Shown piece by piece: positions 43,129-51,697 of a stretch of 64,000 nucleotides of DNA. Under the pieces are notes generated by a model, which ran no database searches, had not been told where the DNA came from, and was given only the letters and a program-made list of their open reading frames with translations. Made by a program: the position numbers and the translations under genes. Each line of letters begins with the position of its first letter. Positions within the stretch are counted from its first letter, which is position 1. This DNA comes from Haplomitrium mnioides (lineage: Eukaryota > Marchantiophyta > Haplomitriopsida > Calobryales), in assembly GCA_049999725.1 (NCBI GenBank), contig JBNGIS010020367.1, positions 1 through 64,000 of the forward strand. Reading direction: 5' to 3'.

Positions 43129-43137
43129 CGGGGAAAA

Positions 43138-43157
43138 TCGGCACTAGAGGCATGAGG
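43138..43157 (+). promoter_or_regulatory. NonG primer-binding site (candidate)
   Basis: TCGGCACTAGAGGCATGAGG begins ten bases after TGACA. It resembles the GypA site TTGGTGCTAGGAGGG (TGG.GCTAG..GG). Confidence 0.5.
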
Positions 43158-44334
43158 GTATAGGCAAAGGGAAGCCTCATTGTGAGGGATCAGATCACCA
43201 TTGGGGGTAGGCAAGGAAGGAAGTAAACCAAGGGGTTGAGGTGAGAATTCAAGAGCAAGTGTAGGATTGCAGTGGAGAGGGGACCTGGACTGCGGCAAGT
43301 GTACTCAACAAAAGCAAGAGGCTTCTCTAGAGGTGGACACGACAATGCAACAAAGAGACTTGGCTGCATCACCACTTCTTAGTTGCCAAGATCCACAGGC
43401 TACCAAAGTGAGCTCTTCTGAGTCCCAGTCCTTCAACATTTTGGAAGATTGTTGGGAGTTGGAATCAATTGGAGGAGAAGATCTCCCTGCTAGCCAAAGA
43501 GGGTAAGCTCATCTGGAGTCCAACGCCCCAATAGGGTGCATTGGCTGAAGAATATGTCGGCTCTCCAATTGCTACAAGCTAGCTCGTAAGGCAACGTCTC
43601 TTTGGGAGGGGAGTGACGATCAATTAGGGTGACAATAGTGAGTGGGTGACCAATGGTGGAGAGTGCCACCTCCCTAGCTGGAGAGTCAAAAGGGAAGCCC
43701 TCTAGACGACAGAGGTAAAATCTATCTACTATTGGGTGTGTGTGTGGGTGGGTGGAAGTGTGCAAGGCTGCAGGTGATTGAAGGAGAGACACCATGCCAC
43801 CATCAACCATAGGCCCGTACAAGGGACCTGAGATTCATCAAAGAAGGAGGAGAGTTGCGACAGTGGGAGGAGATCTCTGAGGAGTGTTCCCTAGTTCTAG
43901 ACCTCAAGACCTGGCTTAAAGTATTAGTACCAAGGATAGTAGGCATTGTGATTTGGCCATCACTAAGGTGGTTTGTAAAAAGCTCTGTCCATTCAAGGCT
44001 AGAAAAGAAATGTGCAATAAAGCGGCATTTAGTTGATCAACAAACAATGTGTAGAGTTGTGGTGGTAAAGTGAGATTGGCACAAATCGGCCCCTCCCACG
44101 ACAAGGAATTTCCACTTTAAGCAAACCAATCCCAAAAGGGGGCCACTTGGGTGTTTTTCAAGCGCATCCCAAGGCCAGCCCGGAGGACATAGCAACTTTT
44201 TGGTGACCACAAGGGGATTCACCTACCATAGGCAAAGGGAGCTGCCAAGAAGTGCAAATCTTCAATCATTGGCAACCACGCGACAACACCAAGGCAGCCG
44301 ATGACATCAACATCATGCAGGAAGGCTGGTGCCC
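43158..44334 (+). other. NonG leader between primer site and gag
   Basis: About 1.2 kb without a recognisable domain. The segment 43158-43243 (GGCAAAGGGAAGCCTCATTG to GGGGTTGAGGTGA) is repeated at 44786-44861, just before the second gag copy, which shows that this leader normally stands upstream of gag. Confidence 0.6.
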
Positions 44335-44482
44335 TATGCGGAGTTTTGGCAGGAGCAGATGTGCACCGCTGGTTGGCCAGCTTTGAGTGTACGGCATTCG
44401 TGCATAATCACTAGGAGTTTTTTACCACCCTCTTTCGGATGTACATATGAGGGATGGTGCGAGACTGGTATGACTCCTTGGA
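44335..44482 (+). pseudogene. gag: NonG gag, first copy, cut after about 45 codons
   Basis: The reading DVHRWLASFECTAFVHNH, stop, EFFTTLFRMYI, stop, GMVRDWYDSLE parallels the second copy at 44866 residue by residue and breaks off at 44482 in the shared bases AAACAAGGACCCC, where LTR sequence from about 41947 is joined. Confidence 0.83.
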
Positions 44483-44486
44483 AACA

Positions 44487-44861
44487 AGGACCCCAAAATA
44501 GGAGCGGGAACGGAGCAGCCACAAGAACATCAAGAGGCTAGCAAGAAGGGTAGGGTCAGGCCTCGAACTGAACTCTAGCAAACGGCCTCAATGAAAAAAA
44601 AGGAAGGAAGAAGCAGTGAGAAAGAGCAAACTGAAGCCAGAAGCAAGAAAGGACAGAAGTGCGAGGGCATGCTCCCTCTCCACCAGCGACAAGGCAACCA
44701 AAATAGGATCGAGACCACGTGGCAAGCCACCAAAGAAACAATGGAAGCGCTTGAAGAAGGGAAGAGAGGGATGAAGATATAGGGAGAGGGGAGCCTCACT
44801 GTGAAGGATCGGATCACCATTGAGGGTAGGCAAGGAAGGGAATGAACCAAGGGGTTGAGGT
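44487..44861 (+). repeat. Chimeric repeat of NonG LTR and leader inside gag
   Basis: 44487-44775 repeats 41947-42230 of the 5' LTR (CAAGGACCCCAAAATAGGAGCG through GAAGAAGG.AAGAGAGG). 44776-44861 repeats the leader at 43150-43243. The 0.9 kb that lies between those two sources is skipped. The segment therefore joins a partial, internally deleted LTR to a leader and a fresh gag start. Confidence 0.83.
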
Positions 44862-44865
44862 GACA

Positions 44866-45296
44866 TGCATTGCTGGTTGGCCAGCTTTGAGTGTGCGGCA
44901 TTTGTGCATGGTCACCAGGAGTTTCTGACAACCCTCTTTTCAGTGTACCTAAGAGGGAGGGTGCAAGATTGGTATGACATCTTGGAGAGGAACATTAGAA
45001 AGTCATGGCCAAAAATGAAGGAGAGGTTCTTGCAGGAATTCAGACTAAGCTGGACCGAAGAGCAAGCTCTCCTCCAAATGCGACAGTTGAAGAAACGTAG
45101 GGAAGAGACCCTGGAAGAATTTAGGCCCCGGTTTTGGGCAGTGGCGTTAGCGCTTCCCCCAAATGTACAGAGGAGCAGATCCAAGAGTGGTTCCTGGCAA
45201 CCCTCCATGTGGAAGAGCGATGGTGGGTGGAGCTATTTCAGCCCTAGAGCTTGGGTGAAGCAACAATCGGGATGGGCGCCTTTGAGGCCAGAATAA
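44866..45296 (+). pseudogene. gag: NonG gag, second copy (capsid domain)
   Basis: An open frame of 143 codons reads HCWLASFECAAFVHGHQEFLTTLFSVYLRGRVQDWYDILERNIRKSWPKMKERFLQEFRLSWTEEQALLQMRQLKKRREETLEEFRPRFWAVALALPP, a gypsy-type capsid comparable with GypA (DVWLDDVENIV..QPWYKDF..FIAQFR..QLRMKKKESVRKFLQRF). After about 45160 a frame change leads to sequence that no longer resembles Gag. No zinc knuckle is visible before the purine tract. Confidence 0.87.
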
Positions 45297-45721
45297 ATAG
45301 TGCAATGGAAAGAGGCGCGAGACAAGTTCGTGGGAGGCAGCATGTTAGACGGGTGCTTCACCCCCAATGGGTGAGACAGTTCCTGAAGGAATGAATAAAT
45401 GAGGAGCCACCAAGGTCATCGGGGCAGCAAGATCAGAGGAGCTGACCAACCAACAAGGAGGAGAAATTCAGCAATGCTGGTAGGGTAGGATCACTTTCAG
45501 GCACTGCATTGTTCTTTCTTTTCAGTTCTTTTGTTGTGATAGTCAATTCAGTGGTAGTAGTGATGCAACGAGCAACCGAGGAGACCACTTGTGCATGGTT
45601 CAAGGCAACCACTGACTATCAGCACGGAAACTAGAAGGAGGATATGGGCATGAGGTCCCCCCAACCAGGCGATTGCGATTGGGTGGAAATGAGCAGAAGT
45701 GTTGCAAGGGCACGACACCCT

Positions 45722-45730
45722 TGGAAGGGG
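45722..45730 (+). promoter_or_regulatory. NonG polypurine tract
   Basis: TGGAAGGGG followed by TTA and the LTR start TGTCGGCC at 45734, the same arrangement as in GypA. Confidence 0.75.
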
Positions 45731-45733
45731 TTA

Positions 45734-46153
45734 TGTCGGCCAGATGGTAATGGCGTTGTGCAAAACTTTTGAAGTTTTTCGGGTAAGTGCAACAATTTTG
45801 CACTAGCAAGGGCAGTTTGGTGGGCCTCAGACATCGTACGATCGACAATGGAAGATAGCAAGGAGAACACAACATATGGCATTAGGGTGCGACCAAAGGA
45901 AGAGTGAGCAATGAGGGCAGATGGTCCTGGTGACGATCGGGCGGCACGCACAAAGACAAAACTTTGGAGCTCAAAAGGTGCAACGGAGGGTTGTACAGAT
46001 ATTGATCGAGAAGAACAACCAAAGGAGGAGGATGGCCAAGGGCTGTCAAGAAAAGCAAATTGAAATGAGCTTGTGATGAATTCCATCTAAAGAAAAGGAC
46101 TGTTTTTTAATAGGGTTCAATGGCCCCAAAAGTAAAGAAAGAACAAGGAACAG
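45734..46153 (+). repeat. NonG 3' LTR, first 420 bp only
   Basis: Direct repeat of 39840-40260. The match stops at AAGAACAAGGAACA. The following GATGTCGGCCTGG is unrelated to the 5' LTR at that point, so the remaining 2.9 kb were lost or displaced. Confidence 0.83.
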
Positions 46154-46860
46154 ATGTCGGCCTGGTCTCTTGGCTACTCAGTCAAAATAACCCCAAAGTA
46201 GCCTCACCCAAGCCTAAATAATGTAATTCAAGGATTCTTTTGGTTGGGAGGGACCTTAAAGCTGGTTGAAGTTCAGATCTGGATTAGAAGGCTTCAACCC
46301 TCTTGTTCTCCTCCAAACCAACCCCAAGCACCCCCTTTTTCTGGAATAGGGAGTGTTGGACCTGGCTAGAGGGTCTGATTGCTCTTCCTTCGTAAAACCA
46401 ACCTGTTCAGAGTGCTGCCTTGGCCCCTTGCTTTCCCTCTCCCTTGATTGTTGCTTTATACTCTGTTCTTGGTAGAACATGGAAGGGGGACCAGATCTGG
46501 CCTCAAGTTGTGTTGGGAGGCCAAACTCTCACCCTCAACAAGTTTAAGGGGCCCTACTAGCTATCGTGAAACTCACCACCAGCCCCAATGCTGCCTCCAA
46601 CTCCTCCTTGGCCTTTCACCTCTTGTGTCCCCTGTTTTTCCAGATCTGAAATCAGATCCGGAATTCAAGGTTGAACTTGTTCCAACCACAAGAAAACCAC
46701 CACAACACCAACAACATACATTGCAAACTAAACTTTGTTCTTCCACTTTATTGCAAGATCTGAACTGCACTTTGGATTTGATTTTCTAGAAACACTATGG
46801 AAGTTATGAAACCTGCCTCCAATTTACAAGACCAAAAATCCAGCAGTCTATCTAACCCCA
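46154..46860. other. Unassigned 0.7 kb between NonG and CopH
   Basis: It starts with TGTCGGCC at 46155-46162, the same eight bases that open the NonG 3' LTR, and ends at CopH. It has pyrimidine-rich stretches and GATCTGGA/CCAGATCT blocks but no gene. It could be the start of a related LTR into which CopH inserted; this is a guess from the shared eight bases. Confidence 0.4.
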
Positions 46861-47480
46861 TGTTGGAAATGTATCTCTTGCTGCTGTAAATAGTGACAAC
46901 TAACTACTGTTAGTTGTAAAGGCTAGCTAGTAGATATTTTAGAGGGGCTGCCAGGTTCCACGTCTCCCCCTTAGACATTTATACTTGTGACAAAGAGCAG
47001 TTAGCAATAGGCTCAAAAATGGGATATTTGTTGGAATGTCAGAAGGGAAGCTGCATTCTGGTGATCTCCTTACCACTCGCTCTCGTTAGTTGCCCCACTC
47101 TTGTATTATGGGGCAACTTGTATGTCAACAAAAGGCTGACCTTCGATTTGTATATAAAGAAGAGGAATCCTCTTAAGGATTCATCCTCAATTATCTAAAC
47201 CTTTCTCCCAACATTCTAAGAGTAGAACGAGTTCATGTGAAGGAGGCAAATATCATAGCATCAACGAGCAGCTAATTGTTTCCCTTTTTTGACTTTCTTG
47301 CATATTCGTGCTTCACACTTTTGCATTTTCAAACTAGGTGAAATAGTTTGCTTAATGGGTGACGGGTAACAAGTGAGTGTTGAAAATCACAAATTTTGCC
47401 CCCCCTTTGTCGATTCTATTTCTGATTTCTGGTTAGAAGCTAATTTTGGGAGTATCTCGATCCTAGTGTACATCGCAACA
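46861..47480 (+). repeat. CopH 5' LTR (620 bp)
   Basis: It starts TGTTGGAAATG and ends ATCGCAACA, giving inverted ends TGTTG...CAACA, and is directly followed by the primer site. The start matches the CopF LTR. It includes a TATA box. The partner LTR is lost, so no target duplication can be tested; the bases before it are CCCCA. Confidence 0.87.
47151..47159 (+). promoter_or_regulatory. Candidate TATA box in the CopH LTR
   Basis: TATATAAAG within TTTGTATATAAAGAAGAGG, about 330 bases before the LTR end. Confidence 0.6.
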
Positions 47481-47494
47481 TGGTTCTAGAGCAT
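47481..47494 (+). promoter_or_regulatory. CopH primer-binding site
   Basis: TGGTTCTAGAGCAT abuts the LTR end CAACA. It is a variant of the TGGTATCAGAGC initiator-Met type and is shared with CopF. Confidence 0.72.
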
Positions 47495-47657
47495 CGCAAT
47501 TCCATTTTTAGGTGTGTCTTGATCTGCTGTCTACATCCATTCGACTCTGATTTTATCTACTATCTCATTCAAATCCTATTTCATGTTTAGTGCTCTCTCT
47601 TTTCACAGCTTATCAACTCTTTACGTGGATTTCAAAGTTCTTACATTCTAATAGGTT

Positions 47658-48536
47658 TTGGGCCCACGAGTTGATGCTAGCATTGGGAGTACTCCACAAA
47701 AATTTGGAGAAGAAGACTTTCATCTTTGGAAATTGAAGATGAAGTTGGTCTTGGTGAGCCAAGACCTTTGGGAAATTACAAGGGATACCCAAGTTGAACT
47801 GGATTTTTTCTCTGAATAGGTGTCAAGATTTGACATCAAGAGAGAGAAAAAATGTTAAGAGAGGGATGAGTAGAAGGCTTTAGCATCTATTATGCTAAGC
47901 CTTGATGATCATCTCTTGGAATTGGTGAGACACTGCCAGACTAGACATGAAGCCTGGAAAAAATTGTCAGACAACTTTGAAGGCAAAGACACCATGAATA
48001 GAATTCACTTGAAGAAGAAATTTTTGACATTTCATATGAAAGAGAATTCTACCATCACAGAGCATGTGGTGAAGGTAAAGTCTATGGCTGGGCAACTTCA
48101 AGCAGTGGGGTCAAGAATTGAGGAGGAGGACATTATGTGTGTCCTGCTCGCCACCCTCCCTGAAGAGTACAGCACTTTGGTTATGAAAATGGAGGCAAAG
48201 GGTATTGACCTGAACCTGGAATTCTTGGTGGGCCTCTTACTCAGTGAGGAACAGAAGCGACTCAACAAAGAGAAGAAAGATGATTATGCTTTTATCGCCA
48301 TAGGAGATAAGAAAAAGAAAAAGCATGCAAAAACTCGAGCATGCTACTACTACAAGAAGATTGGACATTTGTCCAATGCTTGCAAGAAGAAACAGCCTAA
48401 CAAGAAGAAAAGAGGAGATATGCCAAAGAAAGACAAATCAAAAGCAACCTCTAGTGCCACAATTGCCAAACAAGATCTATCATCTGAAGAGGAAGTGGAT
48501 TACATGGCTTCACTTGGAGACACAGTAAAGCATGCA
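47658..48536 (+). pseudogene. gag: CopH gag
   Basis: The first block GPRVDASIGSTPQKFGEEDFHLWKLKMKLVLVSQDLWEI starts at a TTG codon (47658-47660), as in CopF. Stops follow near 47818, 47853 and 47870. From 47892 the frame is open for 275 codons: LSLDDHLLELVRHCQTRHEAWKKLSDNFEGKDTMNRIHLKKKFLTFHMKENSTITEHVVKVKSMAGQLQAVG, EEYSTLVMKMEAKGIDLNLEFLVGLLLSEEQKR, a Lys-rich run, then the knuckle CYYYKKIGHLSNAC, in which the second Cys has become Tyr. Confidence 0.91.
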
Positions 48537-48925
48537 TGGTACCTAGATTCAAGTGGATCCAGTCACATGTCATCAAGGAAGGAGTGGTTCAGAGACATCA
48601 TCAGAATAGATCCCAAAGTCATCAGGTTGGTTGACAACTATAGAGTAAATGCAGTTGTAGTGGGAGATGTTCATCTCAAGGTCAAAGGAATGGGAGGCAA
48701 GGGTGCACCAACATTTTGAAGGATGTCCTCTATGTACATGAGATCAGACAAAATCTTGTGTCAGTAAGTGCCTTGACCAGGACTGGTTTGATGGTCATTT
48801 TTGACCAACATGGTTGTAAAGTCCTGAATAAGTTTGGTAAGGTAGTTTGTGTTGGTATTAAGGAATATATACTGTATAGATTCAATTGAATTGCATCCCA
48901 ATAGTCGAGAGAAGCCTTAATATAT
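48537..48925 (+). pseudogene. CopH protease and pre-integrase start
   Basis: WYLDSSGSSHMSSRKEWFRDI is the protease active-site block. The Asp is present, but the usual DSGAS reads DSSGS. GDVHLKVKGMGGKG leads to a one-base loss near 48712 that shifts the frame; LKDVLYVHEIRQNLVSVSALTRTGLMVIFDQHGCKVLNKFGKVVCVG continues it. CopI interrupts at 48925, after the bases GAAGCCTTAATATAT. Confidence 0.9.
48921..48925. repeat. Target-site duplication of CopI, left copy (TATAT)
   Basis: TATAT precedes TGTTGAAATACC and recurs at 51693-51697, before GGCTATCCAGG of CopH. The low complexity of TATAT makes an offset of one or two bases possible. Confidence 0.75.
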
Positions 48926-49187
48926 TGTTGAAATACCAAGCTTGGTATGTAGCCTGCTAGGATGACGAGTAGAGTCCTATTTTTTGGACCCTCTTTAGGG
49001 TTAGTTTTGTTAAGTTATTTTAGGTTAAGCTTACGTTTAAATATAGAGTATATAGAGAGAAGAGTAGGGAGATCAAAGAGAGAGCGCCACAGTGCCGCAA
49101 GCCTCTCTTCCCTTTTGTAAATTCATTGTGTTGAATACGATCTCTCATATTTACCTCCAAAGATTTGTCTCCTTGATTTCTTTCCAT
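48926..49187 (+). repeat. CopI 5' LTR (about 262 bp)
   Basis: It runs TGTTGAAATACCAAGC to TTTCTTTCCA and matches 51434-51692. The end is placed at CCA because a primer-like TGGAATAAGAGCC follows. Confidence 0.87.
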
Positions 49188-49215
49188 GGAATAAGAGCCT
49201 GGTATCAAAGCCTGA
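49188..49215 (+). promoter_or_regulatory. CopI primer-binding site, tandem
   Basis: Two 13-base versions of the initiator-Met site stand side by side: TGGAATAAGAGCC (49188-49200), abutting the LTR, and TGGTATCAAAGCC (49201-49213). The second is closer to the common TGGTATCAGAGCC (one mismatch, against two in the first). Only one can be used at a time. Confidence 0.75.
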
Positions 49216-49308
49216 TAATCAATTTGGTTTGATAACCTTTTTGCTGAAACAGGTCATAGAGGTGAAGCACAAAATCTTTAATTTTGGAGGTGTTGAGAAG
49301 TTGCGTAA

Positions 49309-50216
49309 ATGGGTGATACCAATACCGGTGGTATTGAAAAGTTGGAGAAGAATAACTACCAACCATGGAAGTTCCGGATGAGGAGCTATTTGATAGGCAA
49401 GAGCCTATGGGGATATGTATTAGATGAAGGAAAGGAACCGCAACTTCCTTCAGTGAATGTAACAGATCAAGAATTGAAGGCATGGAAAGCTTGGAACAAA
49501 AAAGATAAGAAGGTGATGTTTTTGATTTCACAGAATTTGTCAAACAGTATGGTTAGACACATATAAGATTTGGAGTTTGCAAAAGATGTATGGGATACAT
49601 TAGAAAGGCTCTATAATACAAATACTAGAGCTAGAAAGATTCAATTAAAAAATGAGTTGAATAACATAAAGAAGTCACGCAACATGTTGGTGAATGATTA
49701 TGTCTTGAAGATAAAAGAGACATCAGATGCATTGGGATCTATTGAAGTAGTTATGGAGGATGATGATTTAGTGTCTCAAGTATTAAGTGGTTTGAAGGAT
49801 GATGACAAGTGGAAACTGTTTGCCACTTCTGTGTATGTTCAAAAAAATCTTCCTAATTTTGATGAGCTAGTCTCCTTGATGATAATAGAGGAGAGAAACA
49901 TTGGAGGACCTACTTCAAAAAATGGTTCTAATGAGCAAGCACAAGGCTTCTACTCAGGATATGGTAGAGGCAAGGGGAGATCCCATAGAGGACATGGTGA
50001 AGGTAGAGGTTATGTACAACATAACCAAAATCAACAAAATTTTGAGAAGACAGCTCGTGGTAGAGGCCGCGGAAATTTTCGAGGAAAAAGGAGCTTTCGT
50101 GGAAGAGGTGGAAGGTAAAACATTCATGATGTAGTTTGTTGGGAGTGTGGAAAATCATGTCATTATGCAAATGATTGCTTTAGCAAGTCCAACAACAATA
50201 ATAGAGGATATGATTG
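49309..50216 (+). pseudogene. gag: CopI gag with zinc knuckle
   Basis: The ATG at 49309 opens MGDTNTGGIEKLEKNNYQPWKFRMRSYLIGKSLWGYV. One stop at 49564 is followed in the same frame by DLEFAKDVWDTLERLYNTNTRARKIQLKNELNNIKKSRNMLVNDYVLKIKETSDALGSIE, DDLVSQVLSGL and FDELVSLMIIEERN. An Arg/Gly-rich tail (GRGKGRSHRGHGEGRGY, GRGRGNFRGKRSFRGRGGR) follows. After a stop at 50116 an intact CX2CX4HX4C knuckle reads CWECGKSCHYANDC (50144-50185). This is the best preserved copia gag here: two stops, no frameshift. Confidence 0.94.
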
Positions 50217-50299
50217 AAGACAACAAGGAAATTATGCATCGTCATCAAAGAGTGATGGTGAGCATCTCTTTGTTTTGTGCAACATCTGATGAGTAAAGT

Positions 50300-50702
50300 A
50301 TACACAAGGTTGTGAAAATGATGCATGGTATGTGGATTATGGTGCGTCAAACCATATGACGCATCATAAAAATTGGTTTAAAGAGCTGCATGATCGAGAG
50401 CAGCAAGGATATGTGGAAACATGTGATGTTATAGTTCATCCAATAGAGTAGATGGGAAATGTTCCACTTTCTACACATGATGGAAAGTCAAAATATATGG
50501 CTGATGTATTCTATGTACCAACAATTACAAAGAATTTGGTATTTGTTGGTCAAATGACAGAACAAGGATTACAAGTTGTTTTTAATGAAGATGGTTGTTT
50601 TGTGGAGGATTTGAAGAACATAAACAAATTGGTTGCTAGAGGAAGTATGATTGGAAGAATGTTTACATTGGATGTAAAGACTCCAATGGTAAATGTAATA
50701 TC
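50300..50702 (+). pseudogene. CopI protease and start of the pre-integrase region
   Basis: WYVDYGASNHMTHHKNWFKEL is the active-site block: Asp is kept, Ser of DSGAS is Tyr. A stop at 50449 follows, then GNVPLSTHDGKSKYMADVFYVPTITKNLVFVGQMTEQGLQVVFNEDGCFVEDLKN and KLVARGSMIGRMFTLD. The reading ends in VKTPMVNVIS at about 50702, where the internal deletion joins RT sequence. Confidence 0.9.
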
Positions 50703-51422
50703 ATGTATACACAAAAGAATAGAGTTATTCAAGATGAGTTGGAAGATCCAACTATGTACCAAAAAATAGTTGGAAGTTTGATTTATGTGACCATAACAAG
50801 ACCAAATATGTCTCATGATTTGGGAGTACTTAGTCAGTTTATGGAGGTGCCAAGAAAGCCACATTTAGATGCAGTAAGGAAAGTAATACATTACTCAAAA
50901 GGCACACTGAATTATGGTTTATTTTATGCATATGGAGTTGAAGTAAAACTATTTGGATATACTGATGCAGATTGAGCTAGATATACATATGACAAAAGAT
51001 CTACAAGTGGTTATGTTTTCAATATTAGAGGTGTTGCGATGAGTTGGAGTAGTAAGAAGCAACCTACAGTTGCTTTGTCAAGCATAGAGGTAGAGTATAG
51101 AGGAGCATCAATGGCTACATGTGAAATAGCTTGGCTATGCAAGCTATTGTTTGATTTAGGACATGATGTGCAAGAGCTTGTGACTTTGTATTGTGACAAC
51201 ATAAGCATTATACACCTTGCAAACAATCCGGTGTTTCATGCAAGGACAAAACAAATTGAGGTTCATTACCATTACATACAAGAGAAGGTACTTGAAGGTG
51301 AGATTGATTTGGTGTATGTGAATACAAATGAGCAAGTAGTTGATATTTTTACAAAGTCAATAGACGTACAGAAGCAACATAAGTTTCGAGCTATGATGGG
51401 AGTTCTTGACATTGGCTTGAGC
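50703..51422 (+). pseudogene. pol: CopI RT C-terminus and RNase H
   Basis: After the deletion junction the frame reads DPTMYQKIVGSLIYVTITRPNMSHDLGVLSQFMEVPRKPHLDAVRKVIHYSKGTLNYGLFY (RT C-terminal block), then FGYTDADARYTYDKRSTSGYVFNIRGVAMSWSSKKQPTVALSSIEVEYRGASMATCEIAWL and LYCDNISIIHLANNPVFHARTKQIEVHYHYIQEKVLEGEIDLVYVNTNEQVVDIFTKSI of RNase H, with one stop after DAD (TGA at 50974). RNase H Asp, Glu and Asp positions are kept. The RT palm with YVDD and the whole integrase are missing. Confidence 0.94.
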
Positions 51423-51433
51423 TTGAGGGGGAG
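51423..51433 (+). promoter_or_regulatory. CopI polypurine tract
   Basis: TTGAGGGGGAG directly abuts the LTR start TGTTGAAATACC, the usual copia arrangement. Confidence 0.88.
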
Positions 51434-51692
51434 TGTTGAAATACCAAGCTCGGTACGTAACCCGGTAGGATGACAGGCAAAGTCTTATTTTTTGGACCCT
51501 CTTTAGGGTTAGTTTTGCTACGTTATTTTAGGTTAAGCTTAAGTATAAATATAGAGTATGTAGAGAAAAAAGTAGGGAGATCAAAGAGAGAGCGCCATCG
51601 TGCAGCAAGCCTCTCTTCCCTTTTGTAAATTCATTATGTTGAATACGATCTCTCATATTTGCCTCCAAAGATTTGTTCCCTCGATTTCTTTA
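51434..51692 (+). repeat. CopI 3' LTR (259 bp)
   Basis: Direct repeat of 48926-49187, starting TGTTGAAATACC and ending TTTCTTTA before the TATAT duplication. It lacks the terminal CCA of the 5' copy, probably a small deletion. A TATAAATATA box lies at 51544-51553. Confidence 0.88.
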
Positions 51693-51697
51693 TATAT

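Larger units (their letters stand above)
39840..46153 (+). mobile_element. NonG: gag-only, long-LTR gypsy-type non-autonomous element
   Basis: Order: LTR of 3.3 kb (39840-43128), primer site, leader, gag in two pieces, 440 bases without pol, polypurine tract, then the first 420 bases of a 3' LTR (45734-46153). No protease, RT or integrase is found, so the element would need enzymes from another element. It lies in the RT of CopF. The LTR start GGTCGGC is TGTCGGCC in the 3' copy. Confidence 0.82.
48926..51692 (+). mobile_element. CopI: short Ty1/copia element lacking integrase and most of RT
   Basis: LTRs of about 260 bp, primer site, gag, protease, then a jump directly into the RT C-terminus and RNase H, and a polypurine tract. 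The total of 2.77 kb is about half of a full copia element. About 12 differences occur in the first 107 aligned LTR bases, so it is old. It sits in CopH between the protease and the integrase. Confidence 0.94.
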
